Of a stretch of 64,000 nucleotides of DNA, positions 44,506 to 54,023 are shown in pieces (position 1 is the first letter of the stretch; each line of letters starts with the position of its first letter). The notes under the pieces were generated by a model, which did no database searches, was not told the origin of the DNA, and saw only the letters and a list, made by a program, of their open reading frames with translations. The DNA lies in contig JAHHTW010000009.1 of assembly GCA_020024265.1 (NCBI GenBank), positions 9,331 through 73,330 on the forward strand. Reading direction: 5' to 3'. Source of the DNA: Anaerotignum sp. Its GTDB lineage: Bacteria; Bacillota; Clostridia; Lachnospirales; Anaerotignaceae. The translations under genes were made by a program, and so were the position numbers.

Positions 44506-45818
44506 AGGGCATCCTCCTCCTGTACACCATAGGACTGTATAAATGTTCTGAGTGCGCCAATCATATAAAGGGAACCGCAAGCCAAAATCATATCGCTCTG
44601 TTTTGTGATTTTGCATGCGTGCAGATATGCACGTGGAATTTCTTTTTCCAAATACATTGGTTTATGAAATATCGCAGCAGAAGCTTGCAAATGGGCGATA
44701 TCCAGTCGTCTTTCGTTTTGTGGTTCTGTCAGTACCGCTTGGTGGATATATGGAAAAATTTCGGAGAGCATCAAATCATATTCTTTGTCACCAAGTACAC
44801 CCAAAATCAAAGTAATTTTTTTATCCTTTGCATAGAGCGGCAGGGAAAGTGCCAATTTGGCAATGCCGTCTGCATTATGTGCACCATCCAGTATTACAAG
44901 CGGATTTTGCCCCACGATTTCCATACGTCCTGGCCATTTTGCTTTGGCAAGCCCTTGACAGATGCGCTCCTTTGTCAAAGACAAACCGTTTTTTTGCAGT
45001 ACTGCGCAAGCATTCAATACAGTGATGCAATTTTCAATTTGATAGCTTCCCAGCAGGGGAAGGTATAAATTCTGATAGGAAAACCATTCGCTTTCTACAG
45101 AAAAAATGGTACCCTCAGCATCTTGTTTGTGTATGACAATGCTTCTATCAGATGCACACCATAATGGAGCATGATTGGCTTTTGCTGTGTTCTTAGCAAT
45201 ATTATATACGCTTTCTTCCTGCGCATACAATACTACGGGACAATTTTTCTTGATAATTCCACATTTTTCTTTTGCAATCTCCATCAATGTATTGCCCAAA
45301 AAGTCGGTATGATCCATACTGATCGACATAATCAGACTCAAAAGCGGCTGCTTGATGACATTGGTTGCATCGTAACGCCCGCCAAGGCCTACCTCTAAAA
45401 TGAGAATGTCTACATTTTGATTGGCAAAGTAGTGAAATGCAGCGGCTGTCAATATTTCAAACAATGTAGGGACATCCTCCCCATCCTGTTGCATTTCCAG
45501 ACATTTTTCACGCATATATGCGATTTCAGCAGCAAATGCATCCTCTGTTATGGGAATGCCGTCAATCATAAATCGCTCTACATATCGCTCCAGATGTGGT
45601 GAAGTATATACAGCAGTGCGATAGCCGTTTTGCTGCAAAATGGCAGAGAGCATCGCACAAGCAGAGCCCTTGCCATTGGTTCCTGCAATATGGATACAGC
45701 GCAGCTTATCCTGTGGATTTCCGATACGTTCCAAAAGTGCAAGAATACGGGATAGCCCTGGTACAGAAGCAAATCCGATTTCGTTTTCCAAATATACAAC
45801 AGCAGAATGATAATTCAT
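44499..45818 (-). CDS. folC: Folylpolyglutamate synthase / dihydrofolate synthase
   Basis: FolC, 439 residues, a Mur-ligase-family enzyme adding glutamates to folates. The P-loop GTNGKGSACAML lies near 45-56, LEVGLGGRYDATN and SISMDHTDFLG follow, and the C-terminal domain has LDGAHNADGI. It sets cofactor retention for one-carbon metabolism, which also feeds the ZTP-controlled pfl operon elsewhere in the window. It heads a minus-strand group with the 53-residue gene and the TPR gene. Confidence 0.95.
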   Translation of the reverse strand: MNYHSAVVYLENEIGFASVPGLSRILALLERIGNPQDKLRCIHIAGTNGKGSACAMLSAILQQNGYRTAVYTSPHLERYVERFMIDGIPITEDAFAAEIAYMREKCLEMQQDGEDVPTLFEILTAAAFHYFANQNVDILILEVGLGGRYDATNVIKQPLLSLIMSISMDHTDFLGNTLMEIAKEKCGIIKKNCPVVLYAQEESVYNIAKNTAKANHAPLWCASDRSIVIHKQDAEGTIFSVESEWFSYQNLYLPLLGSYQIENCITVLNACAVLQKNGLSLTKERICQGLAKAKWPGRMEIVGQNPLVILDGAHNADGIAKLALSLPLYAKDKKITLILGVLGDKEYDLMLSEIFPYIHQAVLTEPQNERRLDIAHLQASAAIFHKPMYLEKEIPRAYLHACKITKQSDMILACGSLYMIGALRTFIQSYGVQEEDALC

Positions 45819-45923
45819 TGATGTTTCACCTCGTTTTCAATCTGCATTTCATTATAGCAGGTATTGTATTTTCTGCAAGTTTTTGAAGAATGTCAAAAAA
45901 TAAGATAGAAAATGGTGAAAAGG

Positions 45924-45952
45924 TTGTATGAAAAGAAAGAAGAATGTATAAT
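45924..45952 (+). promoter_or_regulatory. Sigma-A promoter of mltG-trmR-U32
   Basis: TTGTAT at 45924-45929, a 17-nt spacer and TATAAT at 45947-45952. Confidence 0.8.
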
Positions 45953-45984
45953 AAATGCAATGTGAAGAAAAGGAGGATACCATC

Positions 45985-47397
45985 ATGGAAGATCAAAAAC
46001 GTTCTGAAGAAGAGAAACGTCAAGAGTCAGAGAAATTCCTGCATAAGCAGATCGTGGACAGTGATTTTTCACCTACATATTTTCCGAAAAGAGATCGGAG
46101 TAACACTGTGTATTACGGGCAGAGCAAAGATACAGAAAAAGCAAAGCATATATCTGTGCATAGGGAAGATGCCGAAAAACAGGAGAAGGATACAGCGATG
46201 CACACGCATACATCGCAGATTGAAACAAAGCAGAGCCATACCGATCTTTCTGCCATGGAAAGACGGCGGAAGGATTTGAATACCATTCATCAGAAGCAGG
46301 AGGATATGTCAAAGCAGATGAAAATGCCAAAACCAAAAAAAACGAAACCAAAAAGAACAGGAATGAAAAAAAGTGTCAAGATACTATTATGCTTGATTGT
46401 GGTTCTTTTGCTTGGAGGTAGCAGTGCTGCTTTTATGAAAAACTTGTTTTCTTCTGATGTGGGAGAGGAGAACTATAGTGGCATCACTACAAAGATTACC
46501 ATTCCTGCTGGTGCAGGTACAGCAGACATTGCGGATATTTTGAAAGAAAATGATTTGATTCACAGTACGTTTTTATTCCGTATGAGCAGTAAAATCAATG
46601 GGTATGATGGAACATATCAACAAGGTACTTATGATGTGGATACAGGTATGACGAATACACAGATTATGGCATTGTTGCAAACCATGCCTGTACAGGATGA
46701 GAACAAGCTCACCATTCCCGAAGGTTTTACCATACAGCAAATAGCGGCACGTGTGGATGAGATGGGGATTTGTACAAAAGAGGAATTTATGACAGAGGTG
46801 CAAACAGGAACATTTCCATATGCATTTTTACAGGATATTCCGCAAAGAGAAATGCGACTGGAGGGGTATTTGTTCCCAGATACCTATTTTGTATCAGAAA
46901 ATGCCACACCCCATGATTTGATTGTTATGATGCTGGATCGCTTTGAAGAAGTATACAAAAAGTATGAAACAGATGTCAAAAATAGTGGGCATACGTTGGA
47001 TGAGGTGCTGACAGTTGCCGCTATGGTAGAAAAAGAGATTACATTGGATGAAGAACGTGGTAAGGCTGCCGGTGTCATATACAACCGATTGAAAGAGGAT
47101 ATGTCCCTTGGTATTGATGCGACAGTATTGTATGCCGTAGGCAAGACGGGAGATACACTGACAGAAGAAGACTTAAAGGTGGATTCTCCCTACAATACGA
47201 GAGTGAATAAGGGCTTGCCGCCAGGGCCAATCGCAAATCCAGGAGAGGCATCCTTCCGTGCGGCATTATATCCGGAGGAACATCAATATTTGTATTATGT
47301 GATGGAAGCGGCAGGAAAACAAAATCATATTTTCTGTGAAACATATGATGATTTTTTGGCTGCAAAGGAAAAATATAAAAACAGCCTTTCGCAGTGA
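45985..47397 (+). CDS. mltG: Endolytic murein transglycosylase MltG
   Basis: A 470-residue YceG/MltG protein that cuts nascent glycan strands at the membrane. It has an unusually long, charged cytoplasmic N-terminus of about 125 residues, one helix (ILLCLIVVLLLGGSSAAF), a LysM-like region and the YceG domain with catalytic Glu in AAMVEKEITLDEER and the NTRVNKGLPPGPIANPG motif. ATG 45985 has AAGGAGG eight nt upstream. Operon order mltG-trmR-U32 matches Bacillus yrrL-yrrM-yrrN/O. Confidence 0.94.
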   Translation: MEDQKRSEEEKRQESEKFLHKQIVDSDFSPTYFPKRDRSNTVYYGQSKDTEKAKHISVHREDAEKQEKDTAMHTHTSQIETKQSHTDLSAMERRRKDLNTIHQKQEDMSKQMKMPKPKKTKPKRTGMKKSVKILLCLIVVLLLGGSSAAFMKNLFSSDVGEENYSGITTKITIPAGAGTADIADILKENDLIHSTFLFRMSSKINGYDGTYQQGTYDVDTGMTNTQIMALLQTMPVQDENKLTIPEGFTIQQIAARVDEMGICTKEEFMTEVQTGTFPYAFLQDIPQREMRLEGYLFPDTYFVSENATPHDLIVMMLDRFEEVYKKYETDVKNSGHTLDEVLTVAAMVEKEITLDEERGKAAGVIYNRLKEDMSLGIDATVLYAVGKTGDTLTEEDLKVDSPYNTRVNKGLPPGPIANPGEASFRAALYPEEHQYLYYVMEAAGKQNHIFCETYDDFLAAKEKYKNSLSQ

Positions 47398-47418
47398 TAT
47401 AAAAGGAGAAAAAACAGT

Positions 47419-48108
47419 ATGAACTATGTAACAGATGAAACAATGAATTCGTATTTACGCAGCGTACAGCCGATGTACGATGGGGTATTGGGGGAAGTGC
47501 AAAAAGAGGCGCTTGCGGCAGAGGTTCCCATCATTCCGCTGGAAACGGCAAGATTGCTGTCTGTTCTTTTGACGATGCAAAAACCCCAAAATATATTGGA
47601 AATTGGCACAGCGGTTGGATTTTCTGCCGGGCTGATGTGTCGTTATCTTCCGGAGGATGGAAAGGTGACAACGATTGACCGCTTTGAGGTGATGCTTCAG
47701 GATGCACGTGTGAATATCAAACGTATGGGATTGGAAAACAAAATTCAAATTTTGGAGGGCGATGCAGCCGATATTCTACCAACACTGGAAGGACCTTATG
47801 ATGTCATTTTTATGGATGCGGCAAAGGGACAGTATAGCGCCTTTTTGCCACATTGTTTGCGGCTATTGCCTGTAGGCGGTATATTGATTGTTGATGATGT
47901 GTTGCAGGGCGGAACGATTGCACAGACTCGCTTTAGCGTGCCTAGAAGGCAAAGAACCATTCATAAACGTCTGAGAAATTTCCTTTGGGATATTACCCAT
48001 CATGATGCATTGGAAACATCCATCATCCCCATCGGAGATGGTTTGGCACTATGCTACAAAAAAAAGGAAATTTCAAAGGAAGAAGGAGAAAAGAGGAATG
48101 AAGAATAA
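47419..48108 (+). CDS. trmR: tRNA 5-hydroxyuridine methyltransferase (TrmR/YrrM-type O-methyltransferase)
   Basis: A 229-residue class I SAM methyltransferase. Motif I is ILEIGTAVGFSAGLM near 60-74, the acidic loop TTIDRFEV follows, and the metal site FMDAAKGQY matches catechol-methyltransferase-like enzymes. The Bacillus homologue makes methoxyuridine at the tRNA wobble position. Its neighbour, a U32 protein, would supply hydroxyuridine, so the two steps lie together. Confidence 0.88.
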   Translation: MNYVTDETMNSYLRSVQPMYDGVLGEVQKEALAAEVPIIPLETARLLSVLLTMQKPQNILEIGTAVGFSAGLMCRYLPEDGKVTTIDRFEVMLQDARVNIKRMGLENKIQILEGDAADILPTLEGPYDVIFMDAAKGQYSAFLPHCLRLLPVGGILIVDDVLQGGTIAQTRFSVPRRQRTIHKRLRNFLWDITHHDALETSIIPIGDGLALCYKKKEISKEEGEKRNEE

Positions 48109-49345
48109 AATCAAACCAGAGCTTCTTGCACCGGCAGGGGACTTGGAAAAATTAAAGATTGCAATATTATATGGTGCAGATGCCGTATATATTGGCGGGG
48201 AGGCGTACAGTCTGCGTGCCAAAGCCAAAAACTTTACAAAAGAAACAATGGCGGAGGGGATTCGTTTTGCCCATGAGCATGGTGCAAAAGTATATGTGAC
48301 TGCCAATATCTTTGCGCATAATGCGGACTTTGACGGCATGGCAGAGTATTTTCAGGAAATTCAGGAATTGGGTGCAGATGCGGTATTGATTTCTGATTTG
48401 GGAGTATTTGCGGTTGCAAGGGAAGCAGCGCCAGATTTGGAAATCCATGTATCTACACAGGCAAATAATACAAACTACCAAAGTGCCAAAATGTGGTATC
48501 GTTTGGGTGCAAAACGTGTGGTGGTTGCAAGAGAGCTTTCTCTGCAAGAGATTCGTGAAATGAGAGAAAAAATTCCGGAAGATATGGAAATGGAAGCATT
48601 CATTCATGGTGCAATGTGTATCTCTTACTCCGGACGCTGTCTTTTGAGTAATTACCTCAGCGGACGAGATGCAAACAAGGGTGCTTGCGCCCATCCCTGC
48701 CGCTGGAAATACCATTTGGTGGAAGAAACTCGTCCCGGAGAATACATGCCCATTGAAGAAAATGAAAGAGGAACCTATATCTATAATTCAAAGGATTTGT
48801 GCATGATTGACCATATTCCGGATTTGATTGATGCAGGTGTAGTCAGCCTGAAAATTGAAGGGCGTATGAAAACACCTTTTTATGTGGGGACAGTCATTAA
48901 GGCATATCGTCAGGCGATTGATGACTTTTTTACAGATCCTGCATTATATGAGGAACGGATTCCAAAGTATTTTGACGAAATTTCAAAGGCAAGCCATAGA
49001 GAGTATACCACTGCATTTTATTACGGCAAACCGGATGGCAACCAGCAGATTTATACGAACAATTCTTATATCCGCCCATACGACTTTATCGGAATGGTAC
49101 AGCAGGATAGTGATGCAGAGCATATTGCTTGGGTAGAGCAGCGCAACAAATTTTCTGTGGGGGATGAAATTGAGGTGTTTCCGGCAAAAGGCGATGCCTT
49201 TGTGATGCAGGTAACCGATATTTGGAATGCGTCGGAAGAAGCAGTGACCAGTGCGCCACATCCACAGGAAAAGCTGAGAGTGAAATTTACAAAACCGGTG
49301 TATCAGTATGATATGCTACGGAAATTTTCGGAAGAAAAAAAATAA
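48098..49345 (+). CDS. trhP: U32 peptidase family protein (tRNA uridine hydroxylation, TrhP type)
   Basis: A 415-residue U32 protein. The N-terminal LLAPAGDLEKLKIAILYGADAVYIGG and the signature EAFIHGAMCISYSGRCLLSNYLSGRDANKGACAHPCRW place it in the group that forms 5-hydroxyuridine in tRNA from prephenate. A C-terminal beta-barrel follows. The cysteines in CISYSGRC and CAHPC could bind an Fe-S cluster. ATG 48098 overlaps the trmR end. Bacillus has two paralogues here; this window has one. Confidence 0.88.
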   Translation: MKNKIKPELLAPAGDLEKLKIAILYGADAVYIGGEAYSLRAKAKNFTKETMAEGIRFAHEHGAKVYVTANIFAHNADFDGMAEYFQEIQELGADAVLISDLGVFAVAREAAPDLEIHVSTQANNTNYQSAKMWYRLGAKRVVVARELSLQEIREMREKIPEDMEMEAFIHGAMCISYSGRCLLSNYLSGRDANKGACAHPCRWKYHLVEETRPGEYMPIEENERGTYIYNSKDLCMIDHIPDLIDAGVVSLKIEGRMKTPFYVGTVIKAYRQAIDDFFTDPALYEERIPKYFDEISKASHREYTTAFYYGKPDGNQQIYTNNSYIRPYDFIGMVQQDSDAEHIAWVEQRNKFSVGDEIEVFPAKGDAFVMQVTDIWNASEEAVTSAPHPQEKLRVKFTKPVYQYDMLRKFSEEKK

Positions 49346-49420
49346 GCTCTTGATTTTCGTTCCATTTCCATTTATGCTATATAAAGTAGAATGTTCAAGA
49401 ATGAAGAAAAGGATTTGAGT

Positions 49421-49843
49421 ATGGAATTAACACAATGTATTAACTATCTTTTAACAACTGCACAACATTCAGTATTTCAATATTTGAATAGTAAGCTGGC
49501 TGCATACGATGTGACGCCATCTCAGTATGGTGTACTCAGTTGTTTGTGGCAAAGAGAATTTGCAACACCAAAACAGATTTCCGAAATTCTTTGTTTGGAA
49601 ACATCAACCATTTCCGGCGTGTTGGATCGCATGCAGAAAAAAGGACTCATTGACCGTGTCATCAATCGAGAGGATCGCAGAGAGGTGCGTGTGGTGCCGA
49701 CAGAAAAGGGAAAAGCGCTGCAAGAACCGATTTCTCAAATCATTGATGAAGTCAATTTGCAGGTATTGAAATGTTTTTCAGACGATGAGGTGGCAACATT
49801 GAAAAACCAGTTGCGTATCATTGCAGAAGGAAAATATTTCTAA
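49421..49843 (+). CDS. MarR-family transcriptional regulator
   Basis: A 140-residue winged-helix regulator. The recognition region is TPKQISEILCLETSTISGVLDRMQKKGLIDR and the wing is REDRREVRVVPTEKG. ATG 49421 has AAGGAT nine nt upstream; the earlier in-frame ATG 49391 sits near the likely transcription start. The target is unknown. The gene is monocistronic and converges on the LUD gene. Confidence 0.9.
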   Translation: MELTQCINYLLTTAQHSVFQYLNSKLAAYDVTPSQYGVLSCLWQREFATPKQISEILCLETSTISGVLDRMQKKGLIDRVINREDRREVRVVPTEKGKALQEPISQIIDEVNLQVLKCFSDDEVATLKNQLRIIAEGKYF

Positions 49844-49857
49844 ATCTGGGTAATATG

Positions 49858-49905
49858 AAAATACCTCAATCTATGATTGGTATCCATAGATTGAGGTATT
49901 TTGCT
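49858..49905. terminator. Bidirectional intrinsic terminator
   Basis: A 17-bp stem (AAATACCTCAATCTATG with its complement) around a 10-nt loop, with A-rich and T-rich ends. It separates the MarR and LUD genes. Confidence 0.88.
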
Positions 49906-49930
49906 TTTCAAAAAGTATGAAAAACAGGTG

Positions 49931-50566
49931 TCAATAGCCGAATGTTTCACCAATCAGAAGGATTTTGATACGACCAGCAGGATAACAGTTTCTTGTGATG
50001 ACAATTTGATTGCAAATACAATCTAAAGACAAACAATTGTGGCAAGTGCCTTGGATTGCACAAGGAGTTTTGTTCATCAAGCGCACATTGTTGATGGGAG
50101 CAGAGGTAGAACGTACTCTTTTTATAGCTGTTTCTACATCCTGTGTGATTTTATTCATACTGCATAAAACAATGACGTTTTTTGGACCATAGATGAAGGC
50201 TGCAACACGATTGCCAATGCCATCTATATTGACCAACACGCCATCTTCAGAGAGTGCATTGATGCTTGTGATATAGTAATCGACCAGCAGACCTTGACGA
50301 TTCAATTCAGCCAATTCTTCGGAATCAGTTGCCATATCTCGATCCACGATGGTGTAATCCTTTGTATACAATGCTTTGATCAGTCCTATATCCCGAATCG
50401 TCATTGAGCCACCCCAAGATACAGAACTTTTTGCAGGAATCAAAGATAATGCTTTTTCGATTGCCTCTGCTGCTGTTGGAAAATAATAGGCTTCAAAATG
50501 TCGTCGTTCCAGATGTTCAATGAGTGTTTTACGCAACAATTCGTTTCTTTTTTCTACAGGTGTCAT
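49931..50566 (-). CDS. LUD-domain (LutC-like) protein
   Basis: A 211-residue LUD-domain protein related to lactate-utilisation LutC/LutB domains. It shows SVSWGGSMTIRDIGL near 47-61, GNRVAAFIYGPKNVIVLCSMNKI and a C-terminal Cys set in CAIQGTCHNCLSLDCIC that could hold a metal or cluster. In anaerobes these stand-alone proteins have no proven role. ATG 50566 has AAGGAG nine nt upstream. It lies downstream of the thiolase operon on the same strand, beyond a terminator. Confidence 0.85.
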   Translation of the reverse strand: MTPVEKRNELLRKTLIEHLERRHFEAYYFPTAAEAIEKALSLIPAKSSVSWGGSMTIRDIGLIKALYTKDYTIVDRDMATDSEELAELNRQGLLVDYYITSINALSEDGVLVNIDGIGNRVAAFIYGPKNVIVLCSMNKITQDVETAIKRVRSTSAPINNVRLMNKTPCAIQGTCHNCLSLDCICNQIVITRNCYPAGRIKILLIGETFGY

Positions 50567-50764
50567 GGGTGTCACTCCTTGTGTATTTTGTGATTTTCCT
50601 CTTTTGGTATACATATTTGGAAAAATTCTACGACACTAACAATTCGCAGATATAAAGATTTGATTTATCTTACATTTGATCCAATACCATATGGAGCTGT
50701 TTTGCAGAAGGAAATATTTTGATTTTCTGCATAGAAAAAAGAGCAGCATCTTTAGAATGAAAAA

Positions 50765-50808
50765 ATATCACATTCTGAGCAGTCAAAAAGATTGTTGGAA
50801 TGTGATAT
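50765..50808 (-). terminator. Intrinsic terminator of the atoDA-thiolase operon
   Basis: An 11-bp perfect inverted repeat (50765-50775 with 50798-50808) with a 22-nt loop. On minus it runs into T6. It lies about 60 nt past the thiolase stop. The rest of the 303-nt gap (50567-50869) shows nothing else. Confidence 0.75.
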
Positions 50809-50869
50809 GTTTTCGTCTAATGTTTTTATGATAAAGGGGGAAAAATTTTTTTGTCTTGTTTGTGAAATA

Positions 50870-52045
50870 TTACATTTCAACAATTACAGTGGTACCCATA
50901 CCGCCACCAATGCAAAGTGTGGCAAGACCGTTTTTGGCATTTCTTTTTTTCATTTCGTACAGCAGTGTGACAAGAATTCTTGCACCGGAAGCGCCTACGG
51001 GATGTCCCAGTGCAATTGCACCACCATTTACATTGACTTTGTCCATGTCAAAACCAAGCTCCTTTGTTACAACAATGCTCTGTGCAGCAAAAGCCTCGTT
51101 ACATTCGATCAGATCCAGATCGTCAGCAGTCAAATTTGCTTTCTCCAGTGCTGCACGACAAGAATAAATGGGCCCAATACCCATAATACTGGGATCGACA
51201 CCAGCCGAAGCATAAGATTTGATTTTCGCCATTGGTTGGATACCCAATGCCTCTGCTTTTTCCGCACTCATCATAATCAAAATTGCAGCGCCATCGTTGA
51301 TACCGGAAGCATTTCCGGCTGTTACGGTACCATCAGATTTGAAAGCTGTTTTCAGTTTTTGCAACTTTTCGATGGTCGTACCATGTTTTGGGTACTCGTC
51401 ATCAGCAATGACAATTTCTTCTGTTTTCTTTTTGATTGTGACAGGTACGATTTCGTCTGCAAATCTGCCGGATTTTTGGGCAGCCTCAGCTTTTTGTTGG
51501 CTTTTGAATGCAAATTCATCCTGCATTTCTCTTGTAATACCAAATTGTGCCGCTACGTTTTCTGCGGTAATACCCATATGATATTTGTGGAAAGCATCTG
51601 TCAGGGCATCTTTTACCATACTATCAGTGATTTTACCATCGTTCATTCTGTATCCGCCACGTGCCTTTTCCAGAACATAGGGCGCCTGTGTCATGTTTTC
51701 TGTACCACCACAAACGATAATATCAGCATCACCGCACATAATTGACTGAGTCGCCATAGCAACAGAACGCAGACCAGAACCACAAATCATGTTGATTGCC
51801 AGAGCGGGTTTTTCTACAGGAATCCCTGCGTTGACCGCTGCCTGACGTGCAACCCCCTGATACTGCCCTGCCTGTAAAACACAGCCTAACAATGTTTCAT
51901 CTACCATATCAGGTGTAATGTTTGCTCTTTTCAGAGCCTCTTTGATGGCAATGCTACCCAATTCGGCAGCAGATACATCCGTAAAAGCACCTTGAAACGC
52001 GCCGATGGGTGTTCTAACTGCACTTGCAATAACTACTTCTCTCAT
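50870..52045 (-). CDS. thl: Acetyl-CoA C-acetyltransferase (thiolase)
   Basis: A biosynthetic/degradative thiolase of 391 residues. The nucleophile is C88 in NMICGSGLRS, and ECNEAFAAQ, the His of GGAIALGHPVGASGAR and the proton-donor Cys of LCIGGGMG complete the site. It interconverts acetoacetyl-CoA with two acetyl-CoA. It is third in an operon behind both CoA-transferase subunits, and the adjacent BKACE would supply acetoacetate. A general role in butyrate formation is an alternative. Confidence 0.95.
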   Translation of the reverse strand: MREVVIASAVRTPIGAFQGAFTDVSAAELGSIAIKEALKRANITPDMVDETLLGCVLQAGQYQGVARQAAVNAGIPVEKPALAINMICGSGLRSVAMATQSIMCGDADIIVCGGTENMTQAPYVLEKARGGYRMNDGKITDSMVKDALTDAFHKYHMGITAENVAAQFGITREMQDEFAFKSQQKAEAAQKSGRFADEIVPVTIKKKTEEIVIADDEYPKHGTTIEKLQKLKTAFKSDGTVTAGNASGINDGAAILIMMSAEKAEALGIQPMAKIKSYASAGVDPSIMGIGPIYSCRAALEKANLTADDLDLIECNEAFAAQSIVVTKELGFDMDKVNVNGGAIALGHPVGASGARILVTLLYEMKKRNAKNGLATLCIGGGMGTTVIVEM

Positions 52046-52102
52046 GATTCCATTTCCTCCTTATAAGTATATCAAAATACATGCATTGCATCCTATCATG
52101 CT

Positions 52103-52747
52103 TTAGAATACACCAACATGGTCGGCAACTCTTACTTTTGCAGCAGTCAAAGAAAGAACTTCTTCTACAGAGCTGTCTTTGTGTACTTCTGTCAATACCA
52201 GACGGCCTTCTTCTACTTCAAATACAGCCAATTCTGTGACAATCAGTGTGACAACGCCTTTACCCGTCAGGGGCAGATTGCAATTTTCCAGAATTTTTGG
52301 CTCGCCTTTTGTAGTATGTGTCATAGCCACAATTACTTTTTTTGCGCCGCTTACCAAGTCCATAGCGCCACCCATACCGGGTACCATTTTGCCAGGCACC
52401 ATGTAGTTTGCCAGATTGCCGTATTGGTCTACCTGCAAACCACCGAGTACAGTGATATCTACATGACCACCTCTTACAATGCCAAAGGACATTGCGCTGT
52501 CAAAAAATACAGCGCCGGGCTTGATGGTTACAGGCTGACCACCAGCATTGACAATTACAGGATTGATTTCCTCTTTGTTTGCAGAACGCTCTAAGCCAAG
52601 GAAGCCGTTTTCAGAATGTAATGTTACATCAATATCAGCGGGAATGTAGCTTGCTACCATAGTGGGCAGACCAATACCAAGATTGACAACATCCCCATCT
52701 TTGATTTCTTTTGCAATACGACTTGCAATGATTTCTTTCGCATGCAT
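52103..52747 (-). CDS. atoA: CoA-transferase subunit B (acetoacetate/butyrate type)
   Basis: The beta subunit of a family I CoA-transferase, 214 residues. The catalytic glutamate is in SENGFLGL near 45-52, and NAGGQPVTIKPGAVFFDSAMSFGIVRGGH is family typical. AAGGAG lies 7 nt before ATG 52747, and it begins 2 nt after subunit A ends. With subunit A it moves CoA between acetoacetate and a second acid (acetate, butyrate or an unusual acyl group). Confidence 0.94.
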   Translation of the reverse strand: MHAKEIIASRIAKEIKDGDVVNLGIGLPTMVASYIPADIDVTLHSENGFLGLERSANKEEINPVIVNAGGQPVTIKPGAVFFDSAMSFGIVRGGHVDITVLGGLQVDQYGNLANYMVPGKMVPGMGGAMDLVSGAKKVIVAMTHTTKGEPKILENCNLPLTGKGVVTLIVTELAVFEVEEGRLVLTEVHKDSSVEEVLSLTAAKVRVADHVGVF

Positions 52748-52749
52748 AG

Positions 52750-53400
52750 CTATGCTCCTTTCACAATATAATCCACAACAATATGAGGGGTTACAATTTC
52801 GTTATGGTTCAATGTACCAACAGGTACGATTCTTTCCGCTTCTACGATTACAATATCTGCTGCCATAGCCATCAGAGGATTGAAGTTTCTTGTAGCGCCA
52901 TCATAAATCAAATTACCTTTTTCATCGCAAACGGATGCAAATATGATTGCTACATCTGCATGTAGTGCTGTTTCCAGAAGATATTCTGTGCCGTCAATAT
53001 GCAAAACAGGCTTATCCTTCTGTATATCTGTGCCTATGCCTGTTCTTGTTAATACAGCACCAAGACCAACGCCACCGCAACGAATCCTCTCTGCCAAAGA
53101 ACCTTGTGGTACCAGTTCGACAATCAGTTCTTGCTCCATCATTTGTTTCCCTGTTTCCGGATTGGTACCGATGTGAGAAACAATGGCTTTCTTGAGCTGA
53201 TGATTGACCACCAGTTTGCCTGTACCCTTGTCAGGGAAAGCAGTATCATTGCAAATCAATGTAATATCCTTGACGTTTTTTTGTATCAAAGCATCTATGA
53301 TTTTTTCGGGAGTACCAACACCTAAGAAACCGCCACACATTACAGTCATACCATCATGGATGAGGTCGGCGGCAGCTTCAATAGAAATCAATTTATTCAT
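52750..53400 (-). CDS. atoD: CoA-transferase subunit A (acetoacetate/butyrate type)
   Basis: The alpha subunit of a family I CoA-transferase, 216 residues. The CoA-binding loop is VMCGGFLGVGTPEKII near 20-35, and LVPQGSLAERIRCGGVGLG and ATRNFNPLMAMAAD are conserved. It is first in the operon, 64 nt after a good promoter. Specificity cannot be read from sequence alone. Confidence 0.94.
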   Translation of the reverse strand: MNKLISIEAAADLIHDGMTVMCGGFLGVGTPEKIIDALIQKNVKDITLICNDTAFPDKGTGKLVVNHQLKKAIVSHIGTNPETGKQMMEQELIVELVPQGSLAERIRCGGVGLGAVLTRTGIGTDIQKDKPVLHIDGTEYLLETALHADVAIIFASVCDEKGNLIYDGATRNFNPLMAMAADIVIVEAERIVPVGTLNHNEIVTPHIVVDYIVKGA

Positions 53401-53463
53401 ATGCGTTCCAGTCCTTTCCTGATATTGCTCAAACGATGTTTTATGTATTTTTGAATTAACGCT

Positions 53464-53492
53464 ATCATATATCTACAATGTGCTTTGTACAA
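53464..53492 (-). promoter_or_regulatory. Promoter and 8-bp palindrome of the atoDA-thl operon
   Basis: On minus: TTGTAC (53492-53487), a 17-nt spacer and TATGAT (53469-53464). TTGTACAA (53485-53492) is a perfect palindrome over the -35 and could be an operator. Confidence 0.7.
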
Positions 53493-54023
53493 GAACGCAC
53501 TTTTTATATACGTTATATGGAAAAGGCAATCAGGTGGTAGCCAAGAAAGAAAATATAAAAAAAGAAATAACGTATAAAAATAGAAAGTAGGTATGAAAAA
53601 AGAAACGGATAAAACCGCTAAAAAAAAATTTTTTTCTGATACAAAAAAGGCAATTCTTATCGAATAGTTAGAAAAATGCCGTGAACTTCAATTTGTGCTG
53701 GAAATATACTTTGTTTTACACTATAATACCGTGTAAGATCATTCGTTGTTTGTTGTCATGAAATTACAGAGAAATGTCTGATGAACATTTATGTAATAAA
53801 AAAGAGAAATAGAGGGCAGAAAGATAAAAAACGATGGGCAAGCCTATGAAGGATTGTATGTATGGTGTGATGCAATGTTTTTGGAAAAGACGAATGTATG
53901 CCCTTTATATTGTGATCATGTTGCCATACCATGTTGTATCATCGGCCTGTGTTACGGATCATGTCGCATTTGATGTGATTTAGAAAAATAATGGTGTAGT
54001 ATAAGTAAAAAGGAGATGATGGT
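53493..54023. other. Divergent control region between atoDA-thl and hxlR
   Basis: This part of a 623-nt gap holds no gene that I can support. It contains a 10-bp inverted repeat pair TATACGTTAT (53507-53516) and ATAACGTATA (53577-53586), an A9T7 tract near 53622-53637, and a TATAAT (53722-53727) with a poor -35 that may start a long leader towards hxlR. Confidence 0.5.

Noticed and set aside
53800..53990. Possible structured RNA in the long leader before hxlR
   Set aside because: I could not match it to any known riboswitch or find consistent pairing.
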